From Blastococcus sp. HT6-4 (GTDB taxonomy: Bacteria; Actinomycetota; Actinomycetes; Mycobacteriales; Geodermatophilaceae): 64,000 nt of DNA. Below the pieces are notes generated by a model. It was not told the origin of the DNA. It saw nothing but the letters and a program-made list of their open reading frames with translations, and did not search any database. Location of the stretch: NCBI RefSeq assembly GCF_039679125.1, contig NZ_CP155551.1:3596001-3660000 (forward strand), given 5' to 3'. A program made the position numbers and the translations under genes. Of the stretch, positions 1 to 9,958 are shown piece by piece (position 1 is the stretch's first letter; every line of letters starts with the position of its first letter).

Positions 1-1104
1 CGGGAAGTCACTGCGCGTCTCGTAGAGGACGTCGGCGGCCATCTGGACGGTGGTCAGCGGCGTGCGCAGCTCGTGCGACACGTCGGAGGTGAACCGCTGC
101 TGGAGCTGGGAGAGCCCCTCCAGCTGGGTGATCTGCCGCTGCAGGCTGTCGGCCATCGCGTTGAAGCTCGTGGCCAGCCGGGCGAGGTCGTCCTCGCCCC
201 GGACGGCCATCCGTTCCTCGAGCTGCCCCTCCGCCAGCCGCTGGGCGGTACCGGCGGCCTGCCGCACCGGGTCGACGACCAGCCGGGTCACGAGCACGCC
301 GATGCCCACCACCAGCAGGGTCAGCGCGACCCCGCTGATGACCACCGTGTTCCGGATCAGCGACAGGCTCTCCTGCTCCTGCTGCAGCGGGAAGGCGTAG
401 TAGAGCTCGAGCCGGTCGGGGCCCTGGGCGTCACCGGTGACGGGCGCGCCCACGAGCAGGGTCGGCTGCAGCTCACCGGTCTCGTCGGGCACCGGGTGGT
501 ACTGGAACGCCTGGCTGCCGGAGTTGACGAGGGCACGCAGTTCCGGCGGGACGGCGTCGAGGGTGAACCGGCGGCTGGACGCCGGCGTCTCGCGCGTGCT
601 GGCCGCCGGGGTCTCGCCCGCGCCGGTGCGGTACACCATGACGACCCCGAAGTCGCCGGCCGCGCCGCCCCGGTCGAGCAGCTGGTTCACGGTGCGCGCC
701 AGGGTGGCCCGGATGCTGGCGGCGTCACCGGTCGCGATGCCGGCCGCCTCGCTCTGCGCGTAGACCACGCCGGCCTGGACCTGGTCGACGGCGGCCTGCC
801 GCTTGACGTCGAGCAGCTGGTCGCGGATCTGCGAGAACAGCACCATGCTCACGATCACCACGACCGTGCCGGCCAGCAGCATGGTGATCGCGCCGATGCG
901 CACCTGCAGCGAGGACCGCCAGGCCGACACGGCGCGCTCGGCCAGCCGGCGACCGTCCCGCCGCAGCCGGCGCCGGACCGCGCCGGCCCGGCGGCGCAGC
1001 CGGCGCCCGACGTCGCCCGGCCCGGATCCCGGCGTGCGGGCGCCCGGGGCCACCGGGGACTGCGCCGTCCCGGCCCCCGCCTCGGGAGTCCGGGTGGCGG
1101 TCAC
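1..1104 (-). CDS. mtrB: MtrB sensor histidine kinase, C-terminal part cut off by window edge
   Basis: Membrane sensor kinase that phosphorylates MtrA, the adjacent response regulator; in actinobacteria the pair controls cell-wall metabolism and division. Reading from the GTG at 1104 gives 368 codons before the window ends. I see a basic N-terminal tail, a first membrane segment near residues 70-92, an extracytoplasmic domain to about 250, a second membrane segment near 250-275, a HAMP linker, and the start of the HisKA domain with the H-box SHELRTPL (phospho-His near 344). The ATPase domain lies outside the window. It follows mtrA on the same strand after a 165-bp gap, longer than usual for an operon. 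No strong ribosome binding site precedes the chosen GTG, so the exact start is uncertain. Identity is secure from the domain order and the mtrA neighbour. Confidence 0.93.
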   Translation of the reverse strand, partial: MTATRTPEAGAGTAQSPVAPGARTPGSGPGDVGRRLRRRAGAVRRRLRRDGRRLAERAVSAWRSSLQVRIGAITMLLAGTVVVIVSMVLFSQIRDQLLDVKRQAAVDQVQAGVVYAQSEAAGIATGDAASIRATLARTVNQLLDRGGAAGDFGVVMVYRTGAGETPAASTRETPASSRRFTLDAVPPELRALVNSGSQAFQYHPVPDETGELQPTLLVGAPVTGDAQGPDRLELYYAFPLQQEQESLSLIRNTVVISGVALTLLVVGIGVLVTRLVVDPVRQAAGTAQRLAEGQLEERMAVRGEDDLARLATSFNAMADSLQRQITQLEGLSQLQQRFTSDVSHELRTPLTTVQMAADVLYETRSDFP

Positions 1105-1269
1105 CGGCCCAGTGTCCCCGATCCGGGCGCCGAGCCGGGGACATCGAACCGTCCGGTCACGGTTCCGACTGGTCCGCTCACGGTGCACACTGGTTCGCTG
1201 CCGCGGCCCGCTCCGCTCCTCGCTCCCGTGTCCAGGCCGCCTCGCTGCGATGCTCACGGGCCTGTCCGC

Positions 1270-1986
<717 letters not shown>

Positions 1987-2011
1987 TCTGCGCTGGTCGG
2001 GGGCGAAGACG

Positions 2012-2052
2012 CCCGTCCCCCACCCGCCCGGGTGGGGCGGATGGGGGACGGG
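2012..2052 (-). terminator. Hairpin after ahcY
   Basis: An 11-bp perfect stem (2012-2022 pairs with 2042-2052) encloses a smaller inner hairpin, starting 6 bases beyond the ahcY stop. There is no U-tract, as is common for GC-rich actinobacterial terminators. It probably separates ahcY from mtrA transcription. Confidence 0.65.
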
Positions 2053-2058
2053 GCGCTC

Positions 2059-3546
2059 TCAGTAGCGGTAGTGGTCGCTCTTGAAGGGACCCTCGACCGG
2101 CACGCCGATGTAGTCGGCCTGCACCTTGGACAGCTCCGTGAGCTTCACCCCGAGGGCGTCGAGGTGCAGCCGCGCCACGTGCTCGTCGAGCTTCTTCGGC
2201 AGCACCGTGACGCCGGGGGTCTGCCCCTCGTAGGCGGCGCGGTTGGTCCACAGCTCGATCTGCGCCAGCACCTGGTTCGAGAACGACGCGCTCATCACGA
2301 AACTGGGGTGGCCGGTGGCGTTGCCCAGGTTCAGCAGCCGGCCCTCCGACAGCAGGATGATCGTGTGGCCGTCGGCGAACCGCCACTCGTCGACCTGCGG
2401 CTTGATCGTCGTCCGCTCGATGCCGGGGGTGCGGGCCAGGCCGGCCACGTCGATCTCGTTGTCGAAGTGCCCGATGTTGCCGATGATCGCCTGGTGCTTG
2501 GTCCGCCCGAGCTGCTCGGCGGAGATGATGTCCTTGTTGCCGGTCGCGGTGATGATGATGTCGGCCTTGCCGATGACCTCGTCGAGCGTGGTCACCTCGT
2601 AGCCGTGCATCGCCGCCTGCAGCGCGCAGATCGGGTCGATCTCGGTGACGATCACCCGGGCGCCCTGGCCGCGCAGCGAGTCCGCGCAGCCCTTGCCGAC
2701 GTCGCCGTAGCCGCAGACCACGGCCACCTTGCCGCCGATCATCACGTCGGTGGCGCGGTTGATGCCGTCGATCAGCGAGTGCCGGCAGCCGTACAGGTTG
2801 TCGAACTTGCTCTTGGTCACCGAGTCGTTGACGTTGATCGCCGGGAACAGCAGCCGCCCCTCGCGGGCCAGCTCGTACAGGCGCATGACGCCGGTGGTGG
2901 TCTCCTCGGTGACGCCCTTGAGGCCCTGGCCGATGCGGGTCCAGTACTGCCCGTCCTGGGCCAGCGTGCCGCGCAGGACGTCGAGGATGACGCCGTACTC
3001 CTCCGAGTCGGCCCCGGTGGTGTCGGGCACGACGCCGTCGGCCTCCGAGCGGGTGCCCAGGTGCACCAGCAGGGTGGCGTCGCCGCCGTCGTCCAGCAGC
3101 ATGTTCGGGCCGACGACGGCGCCGTCCTCGTCGCGGAACTCGAACAGGCGCTGGGTGCACCACCAGTACTCCTCCAGCGTCTCGCCCTTCCAGGCGAACA
3201 CCGGGACGCCGGCGGGCTGCTCGGGGGTGCCGTCGCCGACGACGATCGCCGCGGCGGCGTGGTCCTGGGTGGAGAAGATGTTGCAGCTGACCCAGCGGAC
3301 GTCGGCGCCGAGCGCGACCAGCGTCTCGATGAGGACGGCCGTCTGCACGGTCATGTGCAGGGAGCCGGCGATGCGGGCGCCGGCCAGCGGCTGGGCGTCG
3401 CCGTACTCGGCGCGCAGCGCCATGAGGCCGGGCATCTCGTGCTCGGCGAGGCGGATCTCCTTGCGGCCGAAGCCGTGCAGGGAGAGGTCGGCGACCTTGA
3501 AGTCGCCGTCGGTCAGGGTGGTGGGGGTGCCGGTGCTGGTGGTCAT
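2059..3546 (-). CDS. ahcY: Adenosylhomocysteinase (S-adenosylhomocysteine hydrolase)
   Basis: Cytosolic NAD-dependent enzyme that splits S-adenosylhomocysteine into adenosine and homocysteine, relieving product inhibition of methyltransferases. The 495-residue length matches the actinobacterial family. Visible are the substrate-domain segment [13 protein letters not shown], the NAD-binding motif GYGDVGKG, and the family C-terminus ending KSDHYRY. The ATG at 3546 has a GGAG motif seven bases upstream. It is transcribed alone or with mtrA; a terminator-like hairpin follows it and a structured leader precedes it. Confidence 0.97.
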   Translation of the reverse strand: MTTSTGTPTTLTDGDFKVADLSLHGFGRKEIRLAEHEMPGLMALRAEYGDAQPLAGARIAGSLHMTVQTAVLIETLVALGADVRWVSCNIFSTQDHAAAAIVVGDGTPEQPAGVPVFAWKGETLEEYWWCTQRLFEFRDEDGAVVGPNMLLDDGGDATLLVHLGTRSEADGVVPDTTGADSEEYGVILDVLRGTLAQDGQYWTRIGQGLKGVTEETTTGVMRLYELAREGRLLFPAINVNDSVTKSKFDNLYGCRHSLIDGINRATDVMIGGKVAVVCGYGDVGKGCADSLRGQGARVIVTEIDPICALQAAMHGYEVTTLDEVIGKADIIITATGNKDIISAEQLGRTKHQAIIGNIGHFDNEIDVAGLARTPGIERTTIKPQVDEWRFADGHTIILLSEGRLLNLGNATGHPSFVMSASFSNQVLAQIELWTNRAAYEGQTPGVTVLPKKLDEHVARLHLDALGVKLTELSKVQADYIGVPVEGPFKSDHYRY

Positions 3547-3610
3547 GAAAGCTCCAGGTGTGCCCGGCGCGGCGGCCGGGCGGTGCGGTCGGATGCAGGG
3601 TCGCTTCGAT

Positions 3611-3674
3611 CCCCGGTACCGGGGAGAGCGAGCATGCCGAGGCTTCGGCGGGGCTCGTGCCGTTCTCCAGGATA
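3611..3674 (-). promoter_or_regulatory. Putative ahcY promoter and structured 5' leader
   Basis: On the minus strand a TATCCT -10-like hexamer (complement of 3669-3674) predicts an mRNA leader of about 110 nt. The leader holds a two-part hairpin, with arms 3629-3633/3653-3657 and 3636-3640/3645-3649, followed by the 14-bp palindrome CCCCGGTACCGGGG (3611-3624). I could not match it to the SAH or SAM-IV riboswitch cores as I remember them. A regulatory RNA is possible but unproven. Confidence 0.4.
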
Positions 3675-3717
3675 GGCGGCGGCCGCAAGCCCGTCGCCCG
3701 TCGACCGGCCGAGCGGG

Positions 3718-4629
3718 TCAGCCCTCGCAGCCGATCCCGTCGCCGTCGCCGTCGAAGGACGGCCGCCAGCCGGGGTCGCCGACGTGGATCGGGGCGGCGC
3801 CGGCGGCCCGGACGGCGCCGCAGTCCGCGTAGGACGCCCCGTCCGAGGGAGCCGTCTCGGGCTGGTCGGCGACGGCGGTCGCCGCGGGCAGCGGCTCGTC
3901 CGGGCACCGTGCGAGGACGCCGGACATGGCGTCCCGCTCCGCCGGCGTCGCCCACAACCCGTAGGCGACCTTGACCGCGACCTGCCGCGCCACGTACGCA
4001 CAGCGGTAGCCGGTGTCCGGCGGCAGCCAGGTGGCGGCGTCGCCGTCGCCCTTCTGCATGTTGAGCGGCCCGTCGACGGCCAGCAGGTTCAGCGGGTCGT
4101 TGGCGAAGGCGGTCCTGGTCGCGCCGTCCCATTGCTGGGCGCCCTTCTGCCAGGCGTCGGAGAGCGCGACGACGTGGTCGACCTGCACGTCGTCGCTGGT
4201 GTCCTGACCCCGCTGGAAGCTGATCGTCCGGCCCGAGTACGGATCGGCGAGCGTGCCGGTGAGCACCACGCAGTTCCGGGTGCCGGGCCGGAACGTCTCG
4301 CCGGTGAGGTCACGGGCCAGGACGTCGTTGCGGGTGTCGCAGCCGTTGCGGTCGGTGTCCACCCAGCCGGAGCCGAACAGGTCGCGGTCGTAACCGGTGC
4401 GCGGCGCGCGCCCCTTGACCTCGAGCTCGTCGAGCGCTTCCAGCGCGGAGCCGCGTCCCGCCTGGACACCGTCGGCCGGGACACCGCTGGTGGCCCCGGC
4501 GCGCCCGCCGCTCCCGGCCGGGTCGTCGTCGACGCAGCCGGCCAGCGTGGACGCCAGGCCGAACGCCAGGACGGCGGAGGCGAGCCGGCGCGGCCGGGAT
4601 GCGGGTCGGACGTGCACGGGACTCCCCAC
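3718..4629 (-). CDS. Exported lipoprotein with HNH-type (DUF1524) and Excalibur domains
   Basis: The 303-residue product starts with a basic, hydrophobic signal peptide ending in the lipobox LAGC (Cys32), so it should be anchored outside the membrane. Residues about 75-235 fit a DUF1524/HNH nuclease-like domain: DHVVAL (His152), W160, NDPLNL, NMQKGD and W201. Residues 267-303 form an Excalibur calcium-binding domain with paired cysteines and DGDGDGIGCE. The likely role is an extracellular, calcium-dependent nuclease, but the substrate is unknown. The GTG at 4629 is used; an in-frame GTG twelve bases downstream is an alternative. It lies between manA and ahcY on the same strand with its own spacing. 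Confidence 0.82.
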   Translation of the reverse strand: MGSPVHVRPASRPRRLASAVLAFGLASTLAGCVDDDPAGSGGRAGATSGVPADGVQAGRGSALEALDELEVKGRAPRTGYDRDLFGSGWVDTDRNGCDTRNDVLARDLTGETFRPGTRNCVVLTGTLADPYSGRTISFQRGQDTSDDVQVDHVVALSDAWQKGAQQWDGATRTAFANDPLNLLAVDGPLNMQKGDGDAATWLPPDTGYRCAYVARQVAVKVAYGLWATPAERDAMSGVLARCPDEPLPAATAVADQPETAPSDGASYADCGAVRAAGAAPIHVGDPGWRPSFDGDGDGIGCEG

Positions 4630-4708
4630 CGGCCGGAACTGCTTGCCGCCCGACGCTAGGCCGGGTCAGAGCCCGTTCGACGGCGCAACGCCGGGCGCCC
4701 CGGAGGTC

Positions 4709-5884
4709 TCAGCTCAGGTTCGTCGTCGTCCGGTAGAGGACGGCGGGACCGCGGGCGCTGACCGGCGCGCCGGCCGGGACGAACGCCGACCGGCCCTTCT
4801 CCAGCGTCAGCTCACCGTCGGCGGAGGCGAGCACCGCGGTGCCCTCGGTGCACAGCAGCAGCTGCGGGCCCCGGGTGGTGAGCGTGCCCGACTGTTCGTC
4901 GAGCTGGCACCGGGTGAGGTCGAAGTCGGCGACCGGCACCGGGTAGCGCAGGCCGCCGGGGCCCAGCACCGGGTGCAGGACCGGCACCCGCCCGTCGCTG
5001 AAGTCGAGCACCTCGATCAGCGCCGCGAGGTCGACGTGCTTGGCGGTGAGGCCGCCGCGCAGGACGTTGTCCGAGCTCGCCATCACCTCCACGCCGGCAC
5101 CGGAGAGGTAGGCGTGCAGGTTGCCCGCGGGCAGGAACACCGCCTCCCCGGGGGCGAGCTTCAGGTGGTTGCACATCAGCGAGATGACCACGCCCGGATC
5201 GCCGGGGTAGGTCTCCGCGAGCGTCGCCGCCCACCGGTAGGTGTTGATGAACTCCGGGTCGTGCGCGGCGACGAAGCGGGCCGCCGCGGTCGAGACGGCG
5301 GCCACCAGCTCGGTCCGCCGCTCCCCCGGGAGCGCCAGCAGCTGCGGGATCGCCGCCCGGAGCCCGCCCCGGGCCAGCGCGGCGATCGTCGGCTTGAGTT
5401 CGGGCACCTGCAGCTTGGCCAGGCAGTGCAGCGACTCCTCCACCGGACGGAACCCGCACAGCGCCTCGAAGGTGGTGAGCGCGAGCAGCAGCTCCGGCTT
5501 GTGGCACGGGTCCTTGAACGTGCGCGTCGGGTCATCGTGCGGGATCCCCGCGGCCTCCTCGGCGGCGAACCCGGCCTGCGCCTGCTCCGGAGTGGGGTGC
5601 GCCTGCAGCGAGAGCGGGGTGTCGGCGGCGAGCACCTTCATCAGGAAGGGCAACCGCGCCCCGAAGCGCTCGACGACGGCGGCGCCCAGCAGCGCCTCCG
5701 GGTCGCCGGCGATCGCCTTGTCCAGGGGGCGGCCGTCGGCAAGGACGCTCGGCTCGTCGGGATGCGCGCCCACCCACAGCTCGGCGTGCGGCCGGTCGGC
5801 GGGCACGGGTTCACCCAGGAGGTCGGGGATGACGGTCCGGCTGCCCCATGGATAGAACCGCACACCGTTGCTCAGCTGCCACAT
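4709..5884 (-). CDS. manA: Mannose-6-phosphate isomerase, class I
   Basis: Zinc enzyme interconverting fructose-6-phosphate and mannose-6-phosphate, feeding GDP-mannose synthesis for lipomannans and other mannosylated wall glycans. The 391-residue protein shows the class I cupin signatures: LQAHP with a metal-binding His, CHKPE, and LPAGNLHAY near the active site. Length is normal. The ATG at 5884 has a TAACCT -10-like hexamer nine bases upstream and no clear ribosome binding site, so a leaderless or near-leaderless transcript is likely. manB and a SIS-domain protein of the same pathway lie about 3 kb upstream, as in mycobacteria. Confidence 0.95.
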   Translation of the reverse strand: MWQLSNGVRFYPWGSRTVIPDLLGEPVPADRPHAELWVGAHPDEPSVLADGRPLDKAIAGDPEALLGAAVVERFGARLPFLMKVLAADTPLSLQAHPTPEQAQAGFAAEEAAGIPHDDPTRTFKDPCHKPELLLALTTFEALCGFRPVEESLHCLAKLQVPELKPTIAALARGGLRAAIPQLLALPGERRTELVAAVSTAAARFVAAHDPEFINTYRWAATLAETYPGDPGVVISLMCNHLKLAPGEAVFLPAGNLHAYLSGAGVEVMASSDNVLRGGLTAKHVDLAALIEVLDFSDGRVPVLHPVLGPGGLRYPVPVADFDLTRCQLDEQSGTLTTRGPQLLLCTEGTAVLASADGELTLEKGRSAFVPAGAPVSARGPAVLYRTTTNLS

Positions 5885-5893
5885 CGTCTGCGC

Positions 5894-5899
5894 AGGTTA
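5894..5899 (-). promoter_or_regulatory. Putative -10 element of manA (TAACCT)
   Basis: Hexamer TAACCT on the minus strand, nine bases before the manA ATG. The spacing would start the mRNA at or within a few bases of the start codon. Confidence 0.5.
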
Positions 5900-5948
5900 C
5901 GTCCCTCGCCCGCGCCCCGGAACGGACGTTCACCCCGTGGGGCTGGTC

Positions 5949-5985
5949 GGCTCCGCTCCGGGGGGCCCTCCTGCCCGGCGGAGCC
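5949..5985 (-). terminator. Hairpin after glpD
   Basis: Inverted arms GGCTCCGC (5949-5956) and GCGGAGCC (5978-5985) form an 8-bp stem with a 21-nt GC-rich loop three bases beyond the glpD stop. It plausibly ends glpD transcription before manA. Confidence 0.45.
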
Positions 5986-5988
5986 CGG

Positions 5989-7737
5989 TCACACGGCGGC
6001 GCGCACGTCCGGCGCGCCGAGCCGGGCGGCGTCGGCGGTGTGGTCGTCGGGCATCCGCTGCGACTCCCGCTCGGCCTCGACCCGCGCGCCGTAGTGGGCG
6101 ACCTCGCGGGCGGTGCGCTCCTCGTCCCAGCCGAGCACCTGCGCCATGCGGGCCGCCACCTCGGGCGCGGACTCCACACCCCGGTGCGGGGTCTCGATCG
6201 AGATCCGCGTGCGCCGGGTGAGCACGTCGTCGACGTGCAGGGCGCCCTCGGCCGTGACCGCGTGCACCACCTCCGCGGCCAGGTGGTGGGGAGCACCGGC
6301 CAGGGGGCGGCCCAGTGCGGGGTCCTGCCGCACCAGGTCCAGCACGGCGGTCACCTGGTCGCCGTGGCGCTCGAGCAACCGCGCCACGGCGTCCTCCGCG
6401 ACCCCGTACTCGGCGGCCAGCCCGGCCGCACGGTCCCGGACGCCGGCCCAGCCGCGAGCGCCGACCAGCGGGAGCTCCGCGGTGCGCGACCGCGGCGCGC
6501 CCGGCAGCCCCTCGACAGCAGCGTCGACGGCGTCGGCGGCCATCACCCGGTAGGTCGTGTACTTGCCGCCGGCCACGAGCACCAGCCCCGGCACCGGCAT
6601 GACGACGGCGTGCTCCCGGGAGAGCCGGCTGGTGTCGTCGGACTCCCCCGCCAGCAGCGGTCGCAGGCCGGCGTACACCCCGACGACGTCGTCGGCCGTG
6701 AGGGGACGGGCGAGGACCCGGTTCACCTGGTCGAGCAGGTAACCGATGTCGGCGCTGCTCGCGGCGGGGTGGTCGCGGTCCAGCCGCCAGGGGGTGTCGG
6801 TGGTGCCGACGATCCAGTGCTCGTGCCACGGGATCACGAACAGCACGCTGGTGGGAGTCCGCAGGATCAGCCCGCTCGGGTCGAGGTCGCCGCCGTCGAT
6901 GGCCGCGCGCGGCACGACCAGGTGCACGCCCTTCGAGGCCCGGACCTTCAGGCTGGGGGCCGAGGTCCCGAGCATCTCCCCCACGTCGTCGCTCCACACC
7001 CCGGTGGCGGCGACGACGCTGCGGGCCCGGACGGTGAACGAGGAGCCGTCGGTGAGGTCGGCGACCCGCACCCCCACGACGGCGGCGTCCGGGCCGTCCC
7101 CGTCGCGCAGCAACCCGACCACGCGGGCGCTGGACAGCACGGCGGCGCCGTACCCGGCCGCGGTACGGACCACCGCGAGGGTGTGCCGGGCGTCGTCGAC
7201 CTGGGCGTCCCAGTAGCGGATGGCCCCCCGGACGGCGTCGCGCCGCAACGCCGGGAAGGTCGCCAGCACGGCCCGCCGGGACAGGTGCCGGTGGCGTGGG
7301 ATCACCCGGTCGCGGGTGAAGGCGGCGCCGAGCACGTCGTAGAGCGCGACACCCGCCCCGTAGTAGGCCCGCTGCCAGACCGGGGCGGTCAGCGGCAGCA
7401 GGAACGGCAGCGGCCGCACCAGGTGGGGCGCGATCGTGCCGACCAGCCGGGACCGCTCCTTGAGCGCCTCGCGCACCAGCGGGAAGGCCAACTGCTCGAG
7501 GTAGCGCAGGCCGCCGTGGATCAGCTTGCTCGACCGGCTCGACGTGCCGGCGGCCCAGTCACGGGCCTCCAGCAGCCCCACCGACAGCCCCCGGCTGGCG
7601 GCGTCCAGGGCGGCGCCCGCACCGGTGACCCCACCGCCGATCACGAGGACGTCGACGACGCCGTCGGCCAGCCGGGCGCGGTCGGCCCGCCGGCGCTCCG
7701 GTGACAGCAGCGTGCGGTCGGTCTCCCCCGGGTGCAT
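5989..7737 (-). CDS. glpD: Glycerol-3-phosphate dehydrogenase, FAD-dependent
   Basis: Membrane-associated flavoenzyme that oxidises glycerol-3-phosphate to dihydroxyacetone phosphate and passes electrons to the quinone pool. The protein (582 residues from ATG 7737; GTG 7746 would add three) has the N-terminal FAD motif GGGVTGAG, the family stretch SSKLIHGGLRYLE, and the C-terminal GlpD domain with RTRISIETP. Length is typical. A TAGGGG hexamer lies just upstream of the GTG, which could fit transcription starting near the ATG. No glpK or glpF is adjacent. Confidence 0.95.
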   Translation of the reverse strand: MHPGETDRTLLSPERRRADRARLADGVVDVLVIGGGVTGAGAALDAASRGLSVGLLEARDWAAGTSSRSSKLIHGGLRYLEQLAFPLVREALKERSRLVGTIAPHLVRPLPFLLPLTAPVWQRAYYGAGVALYDVLGAAFTRDRVIPRHRHLSRRAVLATFPALRRDAVRGAIRYWDAQVDDARHTLAVVRTAAGYGAAVLSSARVVGLLRDGDGPDAAVVGVRVADLTDGSSFTVRARSVVAATGVWSDDVGEMLGTSAPSLKVRASKGVHLVVPRAAIDGGDLDPSGLILRTPTSVLFVIPWHEHWIVGTTDTPWRLDRDHPAASSADIGYLLDQVNRVLARPLTADDVVGVYAGLRPLLAGESDDTSRLSREHAVVMPVPGLVLVAGGKYTTYRVMAADAVDAAVEGLPGAPRSRTAELPLVGARGWAGVRDRAAGLAAEYGVAEDAVARLLERHGDQVTAVLDLVRQDPALGRPLAGAPHHLAAEVVHAVTAEGALHVDDVLTRRTRISIETPHRGVESAPEVAARMAQVLGWDEERTAREVAHYGARVEAERESQRMPDDHTADAARLGAPDVRAAV

Positions 7738-7763
7738 GGCCCCCACTGTCCCCTATCGGGTGC

Positions 7764-8708
7764 TCAGTGCGACGCGGCACCGGCCTTGCGGCGGTGCACC
7801 GTCAGGTTCATCACCAGCACGATCAGCGCCCCGACGACGAGGCCCAGGATCGCGCTGGCCACCGTGTTGACCAGCCAGCCCACGACCCCGCCGAGCGCAC
7901 CCGTGGCGTCGTGCGCGGCCTCCTCCAGGTGGTGCACGAACTCGTAGAGCGGGTGGAAGCCGAGCTCGTCGGTGCCCAGCAGGATGATGTGCCCGCCGAC
8001 CCACAGCATCGCGGCCGTCCCGACCACGGTGAGGGCGGTGAGCAGGCGGGGCATTCCCTTCACCAGCGCGCGGCCGAACGAGGCCAGGCCCTGCCCGGGG
8101 CGCTGGGACAACCGCAGCCCGACGTCGTCCATCTTCACGATGACGCCGACGACGCCGTACACGAGGACGGTGATGCCCACGGCGACGACGACGAGGATGA
8201 TCGCCCGGGTCCAGAACGCCTCCGCGGCGACCTCGTTCAGCGAGATCACCATGATCTCCGCCGACAGGATGAAGTCGGTGCGCACGGCTCCGGCCACGAT
8301 CGTCTTCTCGTCCGGGAGCGCGTCCTCGACCGTCGCGTGGACCTCGTGGTGGCCACTGACCTTGTGCCACACCTTCTCGGCGCCCTCGTAGCAGAGGTAC
8401 GCGCCGCCGATCATGAGGATCGGGGTGAGGAGGAACGGCAGGAACTGGCTGAGCAGCAGGATGGCGGGCAGGATGACCAGCAGCTTGTTGCGCAGCGAGC
8501 CGACGGCGATCTTCCGGATGATCGGCAGCTCGCGCTCGGCGTTCAGGCCGTGCACGTACTGCGGCGTGACGGCGGTGTCGTCCACCACGACGCCGGCCGC
8601 CTTCATGCTGGCCCGCCCAGCGGCGGCCCCGATGTCGTCGATCGACGCGGCGGCGGCCCGCGCGAGCACCGCGACGTCGTCGAACAGGGCTACGAGTCCA
8701 CCCGCCAC
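7764..8708 (-). CDS. DUF808 family inner-membrane protein
   Basis: A 314-residue integral membrane protein matching the DUF808 (YedI-like) family: the N-terminus AGGLVALFDDVAVLARAAA, the LNAERELPII segment, and about five hydrophobic segments, including one near residue 75 and others in the C-terminal half. Function is unknown in the family. I placed the start at GTG 8708 because GGAAGG lies about seven bases upstream and the family N-terminus begins there. The same open frame continues farther upstream into the next gene but has no family sequence there. It lies downstream of the SIS-domain gene behind a hairpin, so it is probably transcribed separately. Confidence 0.85.
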   Translation of the reverse strand: MAGGLVALFDDVAVLARAAAASIDDIGAAAGRASMKAAGVVVDDTAVTPQYVHGLNAERELPIIRKIAVGSLRNKLLVILPAILLLSQFLPFLLTPILMIGGAYLCYEGAEKVWHKVSGHHEVHATVEDALPDEKTIVAGAVRTDFILSAEIMVISLNEVAAEAFWTRAIILVVVAVGITVLVYGVVGVIVKMDDVGLRLSQRPGQGLASFGRALVKGMPRLLTALTVVGTAAMLWVGGHIILLGTDELGFHPLYEFVHHLEEAAHDATGALGGVVGWLVNTVASAILGLVVGALIVLVMNLTVHRRKAGAASH

Positions 8709-8768
8709 GGGAAGTCCTTCCGGTCGGTCGGCACCCGCTGTGCCGCCCCAGTGATGGTGAGGTGTCCG

Positions 8769-8795
8769 GTCGCTCCCCGCACGGGGGGGCGACCC
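8769..8795 (-). terminator. Hairpin after the SIS-domain gene
   Basis: Arms GGTCGC (8769-8774) and GCGACC (8790-8795), extended inward by a C4/G4 stem, form a strong GC-rich hairpin eight bases after the stop of the SIS-domain gene. Confidence 0.6.
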
Positions 8796-8802
8796 GGAGG
8801 GG

Positions 8803-9945
8803 TCAGGAGCCCGCGGCCCGCTCGCGGTCGAGCGCCAGTGCCAGGTAGACCGCGCTGAAGTCGGCGACGGCGAGCTGACGGGCCAGCCGCGGCAGCCGCG
8901 GGTACCGATCGGGATCGCCGTGCTCGGCCAGCCCGCTGACCGGTACGCCGTGGGTGGCCGCGGTCCGCAGCACCTGCTGCATCGCCTCGGCCGCCGACCG
9001 GGGTTCGCGCTCCCCCGCGCCGTCGTGCCCACCGGCGTCGCTGTCCCGGATGGTGAGCAGCCGCATCCGCCGGCCGGCGTCGTCGGCCCGGTCCCGGAAG
9101 AAGTCGTCGCCGTCCTGCGGCGCCAGCGGCCCCCCGAGCACGGCGCAGGCCGCGACGCGCTGGTCGGGCAACCGGAAGCCGGTGACCGGCAGGCCGGCGA
9201 GCGTGGCCAGCTGATCGGCGATCCGGCCGGCGGCCGCGCCGGCGAGCGGGCCCTCGGCGGCGATCACCGGCAGGGCGTCGAGCAGCTCCAGGGCGAGGGT
9301 CTTCGCCGGGTTCACGAAGGACTCCCGCGTCGGACCGCACTCCTGGGCGATCTCGTCGAGAGCGGTGGCCACCGCCTCGGGATCGGCCACGCCGTCGGGC
9401 AGCAGCCGGAGGTCGGTGGCCAGCCGCAGCATGGGGGTGAGCAGCGACCACAGCGTGGTGTGCTGCACCCGGGAGCGGGGCAGCGCCACGTACGGCGCCC
9501 GTGCCGCGGAGCAGACCGAGCGCAACGGCGCGTCGTCGGCGCCGATGCCGACCAGCGACACGCCCCTCCGGGCGGCCTCGTAGGCCGGGCCCACCGCGTA
9601 CGTGCCGGCCCCGGTGCGGGTCGCCATCACCGCGATGTCGCTCGGGCCCGCCCACACCGGCAGCGCCGGGCCGGGCACGACCTCCACCGTCACCGGGCTG
9701 GACGGCCCGAGCAGCGCCCGGAGCACGGACGCCGCGACGGCGCCCTCCCGCCGGGCGACGACGATCAGCCCGCGTGGGCGGCCGCCCCCGGTGACCCGGT
9801 CGAGCGCGGCCTCCTCGGTGAGCCGCGCCGTCTCGCGCACCTGCGCTCCGGCTCCGGCCACCGCCGGCAGCAGGCCCCGCGGATCGCGGGCGCGCAGCAG
9901 ACCGAGGTCGTCGAGGACCTCCTCGGCGAGCTCGGGCGAGGTCAT
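8803..9945 (-). CDS. SIS-domain protein (TobH / phosphosugar isomerase-like)
   Basis: 380-residue cytosolic protein matching the actinobacterial family next to manB and manA (Rv3256c-like, often called TobH). It has a double SIS-like layout: a first sugar-isomerase fold around residues 60-175 (SDIAVMATRTGAGTYA, RRGVSLVGIG) and a second around 245-375. The bifunctional phosphoglucose/phosphomannose isomerase family is the nearest named relative, but catalysis is not shown. The ATG at 9945 fits family length; the longer open frame upstream overlaps other genes. It is the last gene of the manB - Trm112-like - SIS operon, 13 nt after the previous stop. Confidence 0.82.
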   Translation of the reverse strand: MTSPELAEEVLDDLGLLRARDPRGLLPAVAGAGAQVRETARLTEEAALDRVTGGGRPRGLIVVARREGAVAASVLRALLGPSSPVTVEVVPGPALPVWAGPSDIAVMATRTGAGTYAVGPAYEAARRGVSLVGIGADDAPLRSVCSAARAPYVALPRSRVQHTTLWSLLTPMLRLATDLRLLPDGVADPEAVATALDEIAQECGPTRESFVNPAKTLALELLDALPVIAAEGPLAGAAAGRIADQLATLAGLPVTGFRLPDQRVAACAVLGGPLAPQDGDDFFRDRADDAGRRMRLLTIRDSDAGGHDGAGEREPRSAAEAMQQVLRTAATHGVPVSGLAEHGDPDRYPRLPRLARQLAVADFSAVYLALALDRERAAGS

Positions 9946-9958
9946 GGCGTGCCCGTCC

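Noticed and set aside
3611-3674. SAH or SAM-IV riboswitch before ahcY
   Set aside because: The conserved cores I remember, such as the GGCAACC segment of SAM-IV, are absent; kept only as an unclassified structured leader.
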